23,144 nucleotides of DNA, from contig JBOGGX010000004.1 in the NCBI GenBank assembly GCA_050744245.1, positions 1 to 23,144 on the forward strand, read 5' to 3'. The number at the start of each line of letters is the position of its first letter. Position 1 is the first letter of the stretch. The position numbers and the translations under genes are program-made. The notes under the pieces are model-generated. The model was not told the DNA's origin, did no database searches, and was given only the letters and a program-made list of their open reading frames with translations. Positions 7,861-15,790 of the stretch are shown piece after piece. The DNA is from JBOGGX01 sp050744245. Lineage in GTDB: Bacteria > Actinomycetota > Acidimicrobiia > Acidimicrobiales > JBOGGX01.

Positions 7861-9096
7861 TCAGAAGTCCCGGTCGCAGAACGGGGCCGGCACCGAGCGG
7901 AACATGGCGTCGGCCCGGGCCACGGCCTCGGGCGACCCGGCGACCCAGCCGGCGGCGGCCAGGGTGGCGAGCGCTGTTCCGCCGAGGTAGGCCGCCCCGA
8001 GGATGTCGACCGGCAGCGCCAGGTCGGCGTCGACGCCGACGTCGACCCGCTCACAGGTCGCCCCCTCGGGCCCGCCGTCGATCCGGTACACGCCGCTGTT
8101 CGCCGGACGGAACGGATCGGTGACATCGATCGTCAGGGTGTCGTCGGTCGAGTACGTGCGAGCGGCGAGGGCGGCCGGAAGGTCGACCAGCCGCACCCAC
8201 AGCCAGTCGTTGGTGCGCATGACCCGGTAGCGTCGGAAGTTGCTCAGCCGCCACCGCAGGTGGTCGTCGACCGGTCGGGCCCGCAGCTCGATGTTCCAGA
8301 TCAGGTCGACGCCGAGCAGGAAGTCGAACAGGGCCGCATCGGTCTCGGGACCGGCCGTGTGCAGTCGGTCGAGTCGGAGGGTGGCCCCCGGCCGCTCCGG
8401 CGACCAGCTGCTCCACGAGATGCGATAGGCGGCATAGCCGTCGGCCTCGCCCGCCTCGTTCTCGTGGACGGCGTAGTATCGGCTCGAGTAGCCGTCGCGG
8501 AGCTTCTCCGGGTCGCTGATGTACGAGTCCCACCACCGCTCGTTGCAGGTGAGCGCGCCGGGCTGGGCCCGCCGATGGTCGTCGTACAGGCCGGGCAGCA
8601 CCTTGCGGGCGTCGTCCGGTTCGAGCAGGCGCACCCGCCCACCCGCCCGAGGGGCCGGCATGAGCCCAAGGCCCTCCGTGCGGATCTCGACGACGTTGCA
8701 CCGGGTGCCGATGCCGTAACCGAAACGGCCGTAGATGGTGGCCTCGGTCGCGATCAACACCGCGATCGGCTCGCCCGCCGCGGCGACATCGTCGAGCTGG
8801 CGGTCCATCATCCGGCGCAGGATGCCCTGCCGGCGATGCGTCGGCCGGACGGTCACCCACGTCACTCCGGCGGCGGGCACGGTGGCCAGCCCCGGCAGCG
8901 TGAGGTCGAACGAGAAGGCGCCCGCCGAGGCGACGATGTCGCCGCGGTCGAACACGGCCAGGCTCCGTTCGAGCTCGAAGAACCGCCGGTCATGGTCGAT
9001 CGCCTCAGGCGACACGTCTTCGCCGAACGTCCCCGCCGCCGAGCGGATGAGCCGTTCGAACTCGCCGTCGGTGATCGGCCGCATCTCGTGGTCCAC
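7861..9096 (-). CDS. Eis-like GNAT N-acetyltransferase
   Basis: The product has 411 residues from the GTG at 9096 (407 from the ATG at 9084). It has the three-part layout of the Eis family: two GNAT-like domains and a C-terminal sterol-carrier-like domain. The acetyl-CoA loop is V-T-V-R-P-T-H-R-R-Q-G-I-L (about 81-93). Tyr122 in the YGRFGYG motif matches the general-acid Tyr of mycobacterial Eis, and the chain ends in Phe, whose carboxylate is used as the base in that enzyme. Characterised Eis proteins acetylate multiple amines of aminoglycosides and other substrates; the substrate here is not known. The GTG has a GGAG 12 bases upstream, slightly far. The gene is last in a minus-strand operon with a TetR regulator and a DHA2 exporter, which suggests detoxification. 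Confidence 0.88.
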   Translation of the reverse strand: MDHEMRPITDGEFERLIRSAAGTFGEDVSPEAIDHDRRFFELERSLAVFDRGDIVASAGAFSFDLTLPGLATVPAAGVTWVTVRPTHRRQGILRRMMDRQLDDVAAAGEPIAVLIATEATIYGRFGYGIGTRCNVVEIRTEGLGLMPAPRAGGRVRLLEPDDARKVLPGLYDDHRRAQPGALTCNERWWDSYISDPEKLRDGYSSRYYAVHENEAGEADGYAAYRISWSSWSPERPGATLRLDRLHTAGPETDAALFDFLLGVDLIWNIELRARPVDDHLRWRLSNFRRYRVMRTNDWLWVRLVDLPAALAARTYSTDDTLTIDVTDPFRPANSGVYRIDGGPEGATCERVDVGVDADLALPVDILGAAYLGGTALATLAAAGWVAGSPEAVARADAMFRSVPAPFCDRDF

Positions 9097-9137
9097 GTGG
9101 GGTGGTCTACTCCAGCCGCGGGCCGACCGCACGCGGT

Positions 9138-9740
9138 TTACCGCTTGCGGATCCCGTCGAGCACGATGTCGACGCACTGCTCCGCGTAGCGCTGGTCGAT
9201 ATCGCCGCCACTGACCATGATCCGGAGGAACACGCCGGCCACGATCATCTCGACCACCACGTCCTCGTCGAGCCCGGCCCGCACCTCTCTGCGCTTCTTC
9301 GCCTGCCGGACCATCTCCCGCACGGCGTCGAAGCGCTTCTGCTTGAAGACGTTGAATCGCCGGCCGAGCTCGGGGTCGAGCTTGGCCGCGGCGACGAGGT
9401 GACTGACGGCCAACCGTCGTTCGGGGTCGGCCATGAAGCCGGCCAGCGTGCCGACGAAGATCAGCAGATCCTTCCGGAGGTCGCCGGTGTCCGGCCTGGG
9501 GAAGTCGTCGTTGACGTGCTGCCAGATCTCCTGGATCAGGTCCTCCCTCGACGGCCACCGGCGGTACACCGTGGCCTTCCCGACCCCGGCGGCGGCGGCC
9601 ACCTTCTCGACGGTGAAGCCCGCCATCCCACACTCGGCGAGCACCTTGACCACGGCGTCGGAGACGGCCTTCTCGACGCCCGGGTCCCGGGGACGCCCGG
9701 GCCGCTTCTCGGTCTCGGCGGCGTCGGGCTTCACGTCCAC
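9138..9740 (-). CDS. TetR family transcriptional regulator
   Basis: The 200-residue product has an N-terminal TetR helix-turn-helix (about 22-70) with the recognition part FTVEKVAAAAGVGKATVYRRW, and a helical ligand/dimerisation domain after that. The GTG start at 9740 has a GGAGG six bases upstream, and the start lies one base after the stop of the exporter gene, so the two are coupled. The acetyltransferase gene follows after 41 bp. TetR proteins repress exporters and release on binding the exported compound. A 28-bp palindrome just before the exporter start is the best candidate operator, giving negative autoregulation of the whole operon. The inducer is unknown. The stop is TAA. Confidence 0.92.
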   Translation of the reverse strand: MDVKPDAAETEKRPGRPRDPGVEKAVSDAVVKVLAECGMAGFTVEKVAAAAGVGKATVYRRWPSREDLIQEIWQHVNDDFPRPDTGDLRKDLLIFVGTLAGFMADPERRLAVSHLVAAAKLDPELGRRFNVFKQKRFDAVREMVRQAKKRREVRAGLDEDVVVEMIVAGVFLRIMVSGGDIDQRYAEQCVDIVLDGIRKR

Positions 9741-9741
9741 A

Positions 9742-11403
9742 TCATGCCTCCACCGTGGACCATTCGGGCTGCACCGTCGCGGTCGCGTCCTCGGGCCCGG
9801 GCTGTGGGAGCTCGGATCGTTCGGGCGCCCGGGCCGGCAGGTACAGGAACACGCCGATCGACGCGATCAGGAGCACCGCCGCGCCGACGAGCAGCGAGAC
9901 GCCGATGCCGTCGACGAACGCCAACCTTGCCGTGTCGGCCAGGGCCTGGCCCGCGGCCCCGCCGAGTTGCTGGGCCACGGTCAGGGCGCCGCCCAGCTGC
10001 TCGGCCGCGGCGTTGGCCAGCCCGGCGGGCAGCGGCACGGGCGCCGAGGCCAGGGCGTCACGCATGCTGCCGGAGTAGCTGCCGGCCAGCAGGCTGCCGA
10101 GCACGGCGATGCCGAGGGCCCCGCCCACCTGGCGGGTGGTGTCGTTGACGGCCGACCCCACCCCGGCCTTGGCCAACGGGAGCGAGCCCATGATCGACTC
10201 GGTGGCCGGCGCCATCACCAGCGCCAAACCGGTGGCCAGGATGAGCATCGCCCCGAGCACCTGCCCGTAGGACGATCCCGCGGTCAGCAGGCTGGTGGTC
10301 GCCAGGCCGGCGGCGCCGATGGCGAGGCCCGTCCCGACGATCACCTTGCTGCCCAGCCGCTCGACCAGCCGGGCACTGGTCGGCGCGACCACCATCATCA
10401 CGCCGGCCATCGGTATGAGCCGGATGCCGGCTTCGAGCGGCGTGTACCCCAGGACGAACTGGAGGTACTGGGTCAGGAGGAACATCGAGCCGAACATGGC
10501 GAAGAAGGTGAGGGTGATGGCGCCGCTGGCCGCGCTGAACCGACGGTTCCTGAACAGGCTGGTGTCGAGCATCGGGTAGGGCGTGACCCGTTCCCGGACC
10601 AAGAACCCGGCCAGCAGCACGGCGGCGGCGGCGAACCCGGCGAGCACCGCGGGATCGCTCCAGCCGTCGGCGCCGGCGGTGATGATGGCCCAGACCAGGC
10701 TGACCAGCCCGAGGATCGAGAGGATGGCGCCGAGGATGTCGAGGGGCGGGGTCGCCGGGTCGCGCGACGTCGGGACGATCAGCGCGCCCAGGATCAGGGC
10801 GATGATGACCACGGGGATGTTGACCAGGAACACCGAGCCCCACCAGAAGTGCTCGAGCAGCCAGCCGCCGGTCACCGGGCCCAGGGCCACGGCCATGCCG
10901 CTGGTGCCGGCCCAGATGGCGATGGCCCGGCCCCGCTCCTTCGGGTTGGTGAAGACATTCGTGAGGATCGACAGGGTGGCCGGCATGATGAGCGCGCCGC
11001 CGACGCCCATCAGGGCCCGGGTCGCGATGAGCTGGGCCGGGTCGGTGGCCAGGGCCGACAGGGCCGAGGCCAGGCCCATGATGATCAGCCCGATCGACAG
11101 CGCCCCCCGGCGGCCGAAGCGGTCGCCGAGGGCCCCCGCGGTCAGCAGCAGGCCGGCGAAGACGAGCACGTAGGCATCGACGATCCACTGGAGCTGGCTG
11201 GTGCTGGCGCCGAGGTCGCGCTGGATGCTGGGCAGGGCCACGTTGACGATCGTGTTGTCGAGCACGATCAAGAGAAGGCTGAGGCACAGGACCCCGAGGA
11301 CGAGCCAGCGCCGCGGGTGCCCGTCGACCGCGATCGCGGGCGGGCCCGGGGGCGCCGCCGTGGCATCGGCAGATTCGATACGAGACGGTGTCGTTTCGCT
11401 CAC
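9742..11403 (-). CDS. DHA2-family MFS multidrug exporter (EmrB/QacA type)
   Basis: The product has 553 residues from the GTG at 11403, with about 14 hydrophobic segments. The N-terminal tail is followed by motif D1 (LDNTIVNVALP, about 48-58), motif A (GALGDRFGRRG, about 90-100) and the antiporter motif C region (GPVTGGWL). Fourteen segments and motif D1 mark DHA2 drug:proton antiporters such as EmrB and QacA. An in-frame GTG at 11469 would add 22 residues, but these are unlike the family and would put the operator palindrome inside the coding sequence, so the shorter start is preferred. It is the first gene of the exporter, TetR and acetyltransferase operon. The C-terminal 35 residues are a Pro/Glu-rich cytoplasmic tail. 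Confidence 0.9.
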   Translation of the reverse strand: MSETTPSRIESADATAAPPGPPAIAVDGHPRRWLVLGVLCLSLLLIVLDNTIVNVALPSIQRDLGASTSQLQWIVDAYVLVFAGLLLTAGALGDRFGRRGALSIGLIIMGLASALSALATDPAQLIATRALMGVGGALIMPATLSILTNVFTNPKERGRAIAIWAGTSGMAVALGPVTGGWLLEHFWWGSVFLVNIPVVIIALILGALIVPTSRDPATPPLDILGAILSILGLVSLVWAIITAGADGWSDPAVLAGFAAAAVLLAGFLVRERVTPYPMLDTSLFRNRRFSAASGAITLTFFAMFGSMFLLTQYLQFVLGYTPLEAGIRLIPMAGVMMVVAPTSARLVERLGSKVIVGTGLAIGAAGLATTSLLTAGSSYGQVLGAMLILATGLALVMAPATESIMGSLPLAKAGVGSAVNDTTRQVGGALGIAVLGSLLAGSYSGSMRDALASAPVPLPAGLANAAAEQLGGALTVAQQLGGAAGQALADTARLAFVDGIGVSLLVGAAVLLIASIGVFLYLPARAPERSELPQPGPEDATATVQPEWSTVEA

Positions 11404-11426
11404 GGGAGCCCACCCTATGAGGACCG

Positions 11427-11454
11427 ACTTCCGATACGCAAGAGTCTCGGAAGT
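11427..11454. promoter_or_regulatory. Palindromic TetR-type operator candidate
   Basis: ACTTCCGA (11427-11434) and TCGGAAGT (11447-11454) are perfect inverted copies 12 bases apart. Two more of the next three inner positions also pair, giving 10 of 11 matches per arm over 28 bp. The site is 23 bp upstream of the exporter start. A weak minus-strand promoter may overlap it (TTGCGT, then CATAGG about 17 bases later). Length and position suit a TetR dimer or pair of dimers; binding by the operon's own regulator is inferred. Confidence 0.6.
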
Positions 11455-11485
11455 GGCATCGGTCACCACACACCGCCCCGATCCG

Positions 11486-11535
11486 AATGTTCGGTGGATG
11501 TTTCCCCAAAATGGGAACTATCCACGGCAAGTTCG
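11486..11535. repeat. 50-bp palindromic intergenic repeat, copy 1
   Basis: This segment matches 17961-18010 at 45 of 50 positions without gaps. Its core is an inverted repeat, GTGGAT and a following TTTCCC against GGGAAC and ATCCAC, with a six-base loop. It lies 27 bp downstream of the gatB stop and 82 bp upstream of the exporter start, both on the minus strand. It could act as a gatB terminator hairpin, an upstream regulatory site, or a dispersed repeat. Confidence 0.8.
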
Positions 11536-11562
11536 AGATGGCCAGGTGGGCGGGGGGCCGCG

Positions 11563-13017
11563 TCAGTCCTGGGCGTCGGCGCGGCGCCGCTCCTGGAGGA
11601 GGGCGCTGACCGCCTTGCCGTCGGCCTTGCGCTCGGTCTTGGCCATGACGTAGCCGATGAGGGCGCCCATGGCCTTGCCGTCGCCGGCGACGAACTTGGC
11701 CCACGCGGCGGGCTCGGCCGCGATGGCCTCGTCGACCACGGCATCCAGGTCGTCGGCGGTCATGGCCTCGAAACCCCTGTCTGCGGCCAGCTTGGCCGGG
11801 TCGCCCCCCCCGGCCACCAGGTCGGCCAGCACCACCTTGGCCTGGGTCGCGGTGAGCCGGCCGTCGGACTCCATCACCACCAGCCGGGCGAACTGGTCGG
11901 CGTCCAGGCGCTCGGCCCCGGCCACCGCCAGATTGTGCTGAACGTGGGTCAGCACCCGCCCAGGGTCGGCCCCGGCGTGGATGGCGGCCAGGGCCAGGCC
12001 GTCGAGGCCTCGATCGACGGCGAGCACGACCGCGGCCGCCGTCGGGTCGGTCCCGGCCGACGCGGCCAACGCCGCCCGCCGGTGGGCGGGGAGCGGCGGC
12101 TGGGCCTCCCGCACCGCCTCCAGCCAGTCGGCATCGGGCTCGACCGGCACCAGGTCGGGTTCGGCGAAGTAGCGGTAGTCCTCGGCCTCCTCCTTGGTGC
12201 GTCCGGGACGGGTCCGCCCCGCCTCCTCGTCCCAGTGGCGGGTCTCCTGCACGACCCGGTCGCCGGTCTCGAGCAGCTCGACCTGCCGCCTGGCCTCGTA
12301 GTCGATGGCCCGCACCAGCGACCGGACCGAGTTCAGGTTCTTGATCTCACAGCGCGTGCCCAGCACCTCGTCGCCGTCCCGTCGGACCGACACGTTGGCG
12401 TCGACCCGCATCGAGCCCTCCTCCATCCTGGCGTCGGACACCCCGAGGGCGAGCAGGATGGCTCGCAGCTCCTGCACGTAGACCCTGGCCTCGTCGGTCG
12501 AGCGCAGATCGGGCGCGCTCACGATCTCGACCAGGGGCACCCCGGCCCGGTTGTAGTCGATGAGCGCGTACTCTGCGGCGTGGATGCGGCCGCTCCGGCC
12601 CACGTGGGTGTTCTTGCCCGTGTCCTCCTCCATGTGGGCCCGCTCGATGCCGACCCGCTGTCCGGATGGCAGCTCGAGCCAACCGTCCACATTGATCGGT
12701 CGGTCGTACTGACTGATCTGGTAGTCCTTCGGCATGTCGGGCTAGAAGTAGTTCTTGCGGGCGAAGATCGAAGGTACGACGTCGCAGTGGAGCGCCTGTC
12801 CCAGCCGGATGGCGTACTCGACCGCCGTGGCGTTGACCACAGGGAGCGACCCGGGGAGGCCGAGGCACACCGGGCAGATGTTGGTGTTGGGCTCGGAGCC
12901 GAAGGCGTTGGGGCAGCCGCAGAACAGCTTGGTGCGGGTGGCGAGCTCGCTGTGGACCTCGAGCCCGACCACCGTCTCCCAACCGTCGAGCGTGGTCGGG
13001 TCGGTCACGGCGGTCAC
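11563..13017 (-). CDS. gatB: Asp/Glu-tRNA amidotransferase subunit B, interrupted by in-frame TAG at codon 92
   Basis: The full frame has 485 codons from the GTG at 13017, whose GTGA overlaps the gatA stop. GatB binds the misacylated tRNA and phosphorylates the Glu or Asp side chain before amidation. The N-terminal part has VVGLEVHSEL, a Cys pair (CGC) and ICPVCLGLPGSLPVVN. The middle has KDYQISQYD, AGVPLVEIVSAPD, MRVDANVSVR and EIKNLNS; a helical region and the C-terminal YqeY-like domain follow, so the full length matches the family. Codon 92 (12744-12742) is TAG exactly where the family has Tyr in KNYFYPD; the frame continues perfectly on both sides. An ATG at 12735 lies six bases after the TAG but has no separate ribosome binding site. 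Read literally, it gives a 91-residue and a 390-residue piece. Typed as CDS because the enzyme is normally essential; a nonsense allele or sequence error is possible. Confidence 0.85.
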
Positions 13018-14435
13018 GGTGCCGCCGCCTCGATCGCGGCCGCGGCCCGCAACAGCAGGGGTTCGCTGAGCGACGGCCCGAGCACCTGGACACCGACCGG
13101 CAGCCCGTCGTCGCCGACGCCGAACGGTACCGAGACGGCCGGGTCGCCCGAGAGGTTCGACGGGATCGTGCACACGTCGTTCATGTACATGGCCAGCGGA
13201 TCGGCGGTCTTGGCGCCGATGTCGAACGCGGTGGTCGGGGAGGTCGGGGCGAGCAGCAGGTCGACCCTGTCGTAGGCCGCGGCGAAGTCGCGGATGATCA
13301 ACGTCCGCACCTTCTGGGCCTTGCCGTAGTAGGCGTCGTAGTACCCGGCGGAGAGGGCGTAGGTGCCGAGCATGATGCGCCGCTTGACCTCGGCGCCGAA
13401 GCCGGCGGTGCGGGTGGCGTCGTACATGTCGCCGGTGGTGGGGCCGGCCACCCGCAGGCCGTAGCGGACGCCGTCGTAGCGAGCCAGGTTGCTCGACGCC
13501 TCGGCCGGGGCGATCAGGTAGTAGGCCGACACGCCGTAGACGGCCGCCGGCACCGAGGCCTCCTCGATCTTGGCCCCGGCCGCCTCGAGGGCCTCGGCCG
13601 CGTCGTGAACCCGGGCCGCCACGTCGGGGGCGATGCCCTCCCCCATGAGCTCGCCGACGATGCCGATGCGCAGCCCGTCGACGCCGCGGTCGAGCCCGGC
13701 CACCAGCGGGGCCATCGGCTCGGGGATCGACGTCGTGTCCCGGGGGTCGTGACCGCCGATCACCTCGAGCAGGAGGGCGGCATCGGCGACGGTGGTGGTG
13801 AGCGGGCCGATCTGGTCGAGCGACGACGCGAAGGCGACCAGGCCGAACCGGGAGACCCGGCCGTAGGTGGGTTTGAGCCCGACCACGCCGCACAACGCCG
13901 CCGGTTGCCGGATCGAGCCCCCGGTGTCGGAGCCGAGCCCGGCGACGGCCAGGCCGGCGGCCACCGCGGCGGAGCTGCCGCCGCTCGAACCGCCCGCCAC
14001 CTTGGTCTGGTCGTGGGGGTTGGCCGTCGGCCCGAACGCCGAGTTCTCGGTCGACGAGCCCATCGCGAACTCGTCGAGGTTGGTCTTGCCGACGACGACC
14101 GCCCCCGCTGCGGCCAGGCGCTCGACGACGGTGGCGTCGTAGGGGGGCCGCCAACCGTCGAGGATGAGTGACGAGCAGGTGGTCGGGATGCCCCGCGTGC
14201 ACACGTTGTCCTTCAGGGCCATCGGGACCCCGGCCAGCGGCCCGGGATCGTCGCCCGCGGCGACCATCCGGTCGACGGCATCGGCTGAGGCCAGGGCGTC
14301 GTCGGCCAGGACCAGGTTGAAGGCGTGCAGCGACGGCTCGCGCTCGTCGATCACCCGCAGGCACGCCTCGACCTGGGCCCGGGCCGAGCCCGCACCCGAG
14401 CGGACGGCGGCGGCCGCCTCGATCGCGGTGGTCAC
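13014..14435 (-). CDS. gatA: Asp/Glu-tRNA amidotransferase subunit A (glutaminase)
   Basis: The product has 473 residues from the GTG at 14435. It is the amidase-signature subunit that hydrolyses glutamine and sends ammonia to GatB. The Ser-cisSer-Lys triad is visible: Lys75 in PMALKDNVCT, Ser150 in the GGSSGGSS stretch and Ser174 in GSDTGGSIRQPAALCG. Other family blocks are KTNLDEFAMGSSTENSAFGPTANP and GLKPTYGRVSRFGLVAFASSLDQIGP. Length is normal and the gene is intact. It overlaps gatB by 4 bp, so the two are translationally coupled, but it is separated from gatC by 127 bp that contain an unusual palindromic repeat. With gatB and gatC it makes Gln-tRNA(Gln) and/or Asn-tRNA(Asn) in organisms that lack one of the direct synthetases. 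Confidence 0.96.
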   Translation of the reverse strand: MTTAIEAAAAVRSGAGSARAQVEACLRVIDEREPSLHAFNLVLADDALASADAVDRMVAAGDDPGPLAGVPMALKDNVCTRGIPTTCSSLILDGWRPPYDATVVERLAAAGAVVVGKTNLDEFAMGSSTENSAFGPTANPHDQTKVAGGSSGGSSAAVAAGLAVAGLGSDTGGSIRQPAALCGVVGLKPTYGRVSRFGLVAFASSLDQIGPLTTTVADAALLLEVIGGHDPRDTTSIPEPMAPLVAGLDRGVDGLRIGIVGELMGEGIAPDVAARVHDAAEALEAAGAKIEEASVPAAVYGVSAYYLIAPAEASSNLARYDGVRYGLRVAGPTTGDMYDATRTAGFGAEVKRRIMLGTYALSAGYYDAYYGKAQKVRTLIIRDFAAAYDRVDLLLAPTSPTTAFDIGAKTADPLAMYMNDVCTIPSNLSGDPAVSVPFGVGDDGLPVGVQVLGPSLSEPLLLRAAAAIEAAAP

Positions 14436-14560
14436 GGGACGACCACCGGCACCCTGCTTGTCTTGAGCCCGTGACCACTCGGCCGTGCGAGCGCCAGCGA
14501 GCCGGACGACGATGGGGCACGGGGGCGCAGCCCCCGAGGAAGCATGGTCACGGGACGACC
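14429..14560. repeat. Palindromic repeat unit between gatC and gatA
   Basis: TGGTCACGGG occurs at 14429-14438 and 14545-14554, extended to a 16-base direct repeat ending ACGACC. Its reverse complement CCCGTGACCA lies at 14468-14477. The 14468 and 14545 copies are 10-bp terminal inverted repeats around an 87-bp unit. Inside is a hairpin, CGGGGGC (14520-14526), loop GCA, GCCCCCG (14530-14536). The right copy sits just after the gatC stop and the left copy covers the gatA start codon. The layout looks like a small inserted or duplicated palindromic element. Confidence 0.6.
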
Positions 14561-14562
14561 GG

Positions 14563-14862
14563 TCATGGCTCCTCACCGAGGATCGGCGGGACCTTGAACC
14601 GGCCGTCCTCGACATCGGGCGCCTGGGCCAACACCTCGTCGCGGTCGAGGGACGGCTGCCGCTCGTCCGGCCGGAAGACGTTGCGCAGCGGGTAGGGATG
14701 CGCCGTCTCGGGCACGTCGGCGACGTCGAGCGCCTCGACGTCACGGGCGTGGTCGAGCACCTTGGCCAGCTGGTCGGTGAAGAGGTCGAGCTCCTCGTCG
14801 GTCAGCCGCAGCCGGGCCAGCCGGGCCACGTGGGCCACGTCGTCGCGCGTGATGGCACCCAT
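14563..14862 (-). CDS. gatC: Asp/Glu-tRNA amidotransferase subunit C
   Basis: The product has 99 residues from the ATG at 14862 (102 from the ATG at 14871). GatC is the small clamp that wraps round GatA and GatB and stabilises the complex. The N-terminal helix ITRDDVAHVARLARLRLTDE is the family signature. The middle has FTDQLAKVLDHARDVEALDVADVP, and the tail LRNVFRPDE with a C-terminal GRFKVPPIL strand is also typical. It is the first gene of the gatC-gatA-gatB order. Neither possible start has a recognisable ribosome binding site, so translation may be leaderless or coupled to the hydrolase gene 52 bp upstream. The stop is TGA. Confidence 0.95.
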   Translation of the reverse strand: MGAITRDDVAHVARLARLRLTDEELDLFTDQLAKVLDHARDVEALDVADVPETAHPYPLRNVFRPDERQPSLDRDEVLAQAPDVEDGRFKVPPILGEEP

Positions 14863-14914
14863 CGAGTGCATGGTAGGTGGTGGGGTTGGGACCGAAATCG
14901 GTTGGGGGCGCGTC

Positions 14915-15670
14915 CTACGGACCGGTGACCTTGGCCGCGAAGTCGAGCGCCCGCTGCTCGAGCTCGTCGCGGTCGTAGTCGAGGGTGGCCACGTGGAAGC
15001 TGCGCGCCAAGGTGACCCGCTCGACCGGGCCGCTCACCGCGTCGGCCAGATGGTCGCTGTTGAACGGCGGGACGACATGGTCCTGCGGGCTGGTGAGCAG
15101 CAGGACCGGCATCGCGATCGACGCCAGATCGGGCTGCAGCCCCTCGACCGCGTCGAACAACGAGAGCAGCGGATGAAGCGGGGTCTCCTCGTAGGCCAGC
15201 TCGGTCGCGTCTGGGTCGGCGATGTCGGCGCCGATGGCGGCGATCGTCTCCTGGCCCATGTCGACGCCGGCCTGGACGATGTCGCGCAGCTGGCCGGCCG
15301 GGGCCACCAGCGGGTTGACGAGGACGATCCCGGCCACCCCCGGGTGGCGGGCCGCCAGCCAGGCGGTGAGGGTTCCGCCCATCGACAGGCCGCCGATCAC
15401 GAGCCGGCCTTCGACCCGATCGGCCAGCCGCAGGTACGCGTCGTCGGCCGCTGCCGACCAGTCGCTCCAACCGGTCGGGAGCAGGTCGTCGACCGCGGTC
15501 CCGTGCCCGGGCAGCAACGGGCATTCGACGGCCCATCCGGCGTCGGCGAAGCGCGCGGCCAGCGGCCGCATGGAGCACGGGTTGCCCGTGAACCCGTGGA
15601 TGGCGAGGAAGCCGTGCGGCCCTCCGTCGGCGGTGAACGGCTCGGCTCCGGGGATCACGGGGGCGGTCAC
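14915..15670 (-). CDS. Alpha/beta hydrolase, carboxylesterase / monoacylglycerol-lipase-like
   Basis: The 251-residue product from the GTG at 15670 has no signal peptide, so it is probably cytoplasmic. The oxyanion region is FLAIHGFTGNP. The nucleophile is Ser96 in GGLSMGG, the acid is Asp197 in SPQDHVVPP and the base is His226 in SFHVATLDYD. The last motif and the short length match the Est30-type carboxylesterases and bacterial monoglyceride lipases. It would hydrolyse short- to medium-chain esters; the physiological substrate is unknown. It lies between the kinase gene upstream and gatC downstream on the same strand. A TAGGCT box nine bases before the start suggests its own promoter and a leaderless transcript. 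The stop is TAG. Confidence 0.88.
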   Translation of the reverse strand: MTAPVIPGAEPFTADGGPHGFLAIHGFTGNPCSMRPLAARFADAGWAVECPLLPGHGTAVDDLLPTGWSDWSAAADDAYLRLADRVEGRLVIGGLSMGGTLTAWLAARHPGVAGIVLVNPLVAPAGQLRDIVQAGVDMGQETIAAIGADIADPDATELAYEETPLHPLLSLFDAVEGLQPDLASIAMPVLLLTSPQDHVVPPFNSDHLADAVSGPVERVTLARSFHVATLDYDRDELEQRALDFAAKVTGP

Positions 15671-15678
15671 GATCGGGC

Positions 15679-15707
15679 AGCCTAAGGGCTGGACCTCTGG
15701 TGGTACT
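15679..15707 (-). promoter_or_regulatory. Possible promoter for the hydrolase gene
   Basis: On the minus strand TAGGCT (15684-15679) fits the TAnnnT -10 pattern of actinobacteria and ends eight bases before the GTG at 15670. A weak AGTACC lies 17 bases upstream. No ribosome binding site is seen before the GTG, which agrees with leaderless expression. Confidence 0.35.
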
Positions 15708-15726
15708 GTGCACCTCCCGGCGCATT

Positions 15727-15790
15727 CGTTGGGGCGGTCTTGCCGGACGCGGTGTTCCCCAGCCGCCGCGATGAGGCGGCCGCCCCAACG
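15727..15790. terminator. Large inverted repeat after the PASTA kinase gene
   Basis: Perfect 11-bp arms CGTTGGGGCGG (15727-15737) and CCGCCCCAACG (15780-15790) enclose 42 bases. A nested alternative stem, GCCGCC and GGCGGC, lies in the loop. A smaller hairpin, CCGGG-ATC-CCCGG, is at 15812-15824, just after the kinase stop. Together they probably end the kinase transcript before the hydrolase gene; the long outer loop is unusual for a simple terminator. Confidence 0.55.

Noticed and set aside
11404..11469. Upstream GTG at 11469 as the exporter start
   Set aside because: The added residues do not resemble the family and the segment contains an operator-like palindrome.
9433..13275. Very long plus-strand open frame antisense to the TetR, exporter, gatB and gatA genes
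   Set aside because: Its translation is Gly/Arg/Gln/His-rich low-complexity with no family motif, and it mirrors well-conserved genes on the other strand. Such frames are normal in very GC-rich DNA.
14432..14551. 39-residue open frame between gatC and gatA, stop overlapping the gatA GTG
   Set aside because: It lies wholly inside the palindromic repeat, so its sequence is set by the hairpin. It has no ribosome binding site of note and no recognisable protein features.
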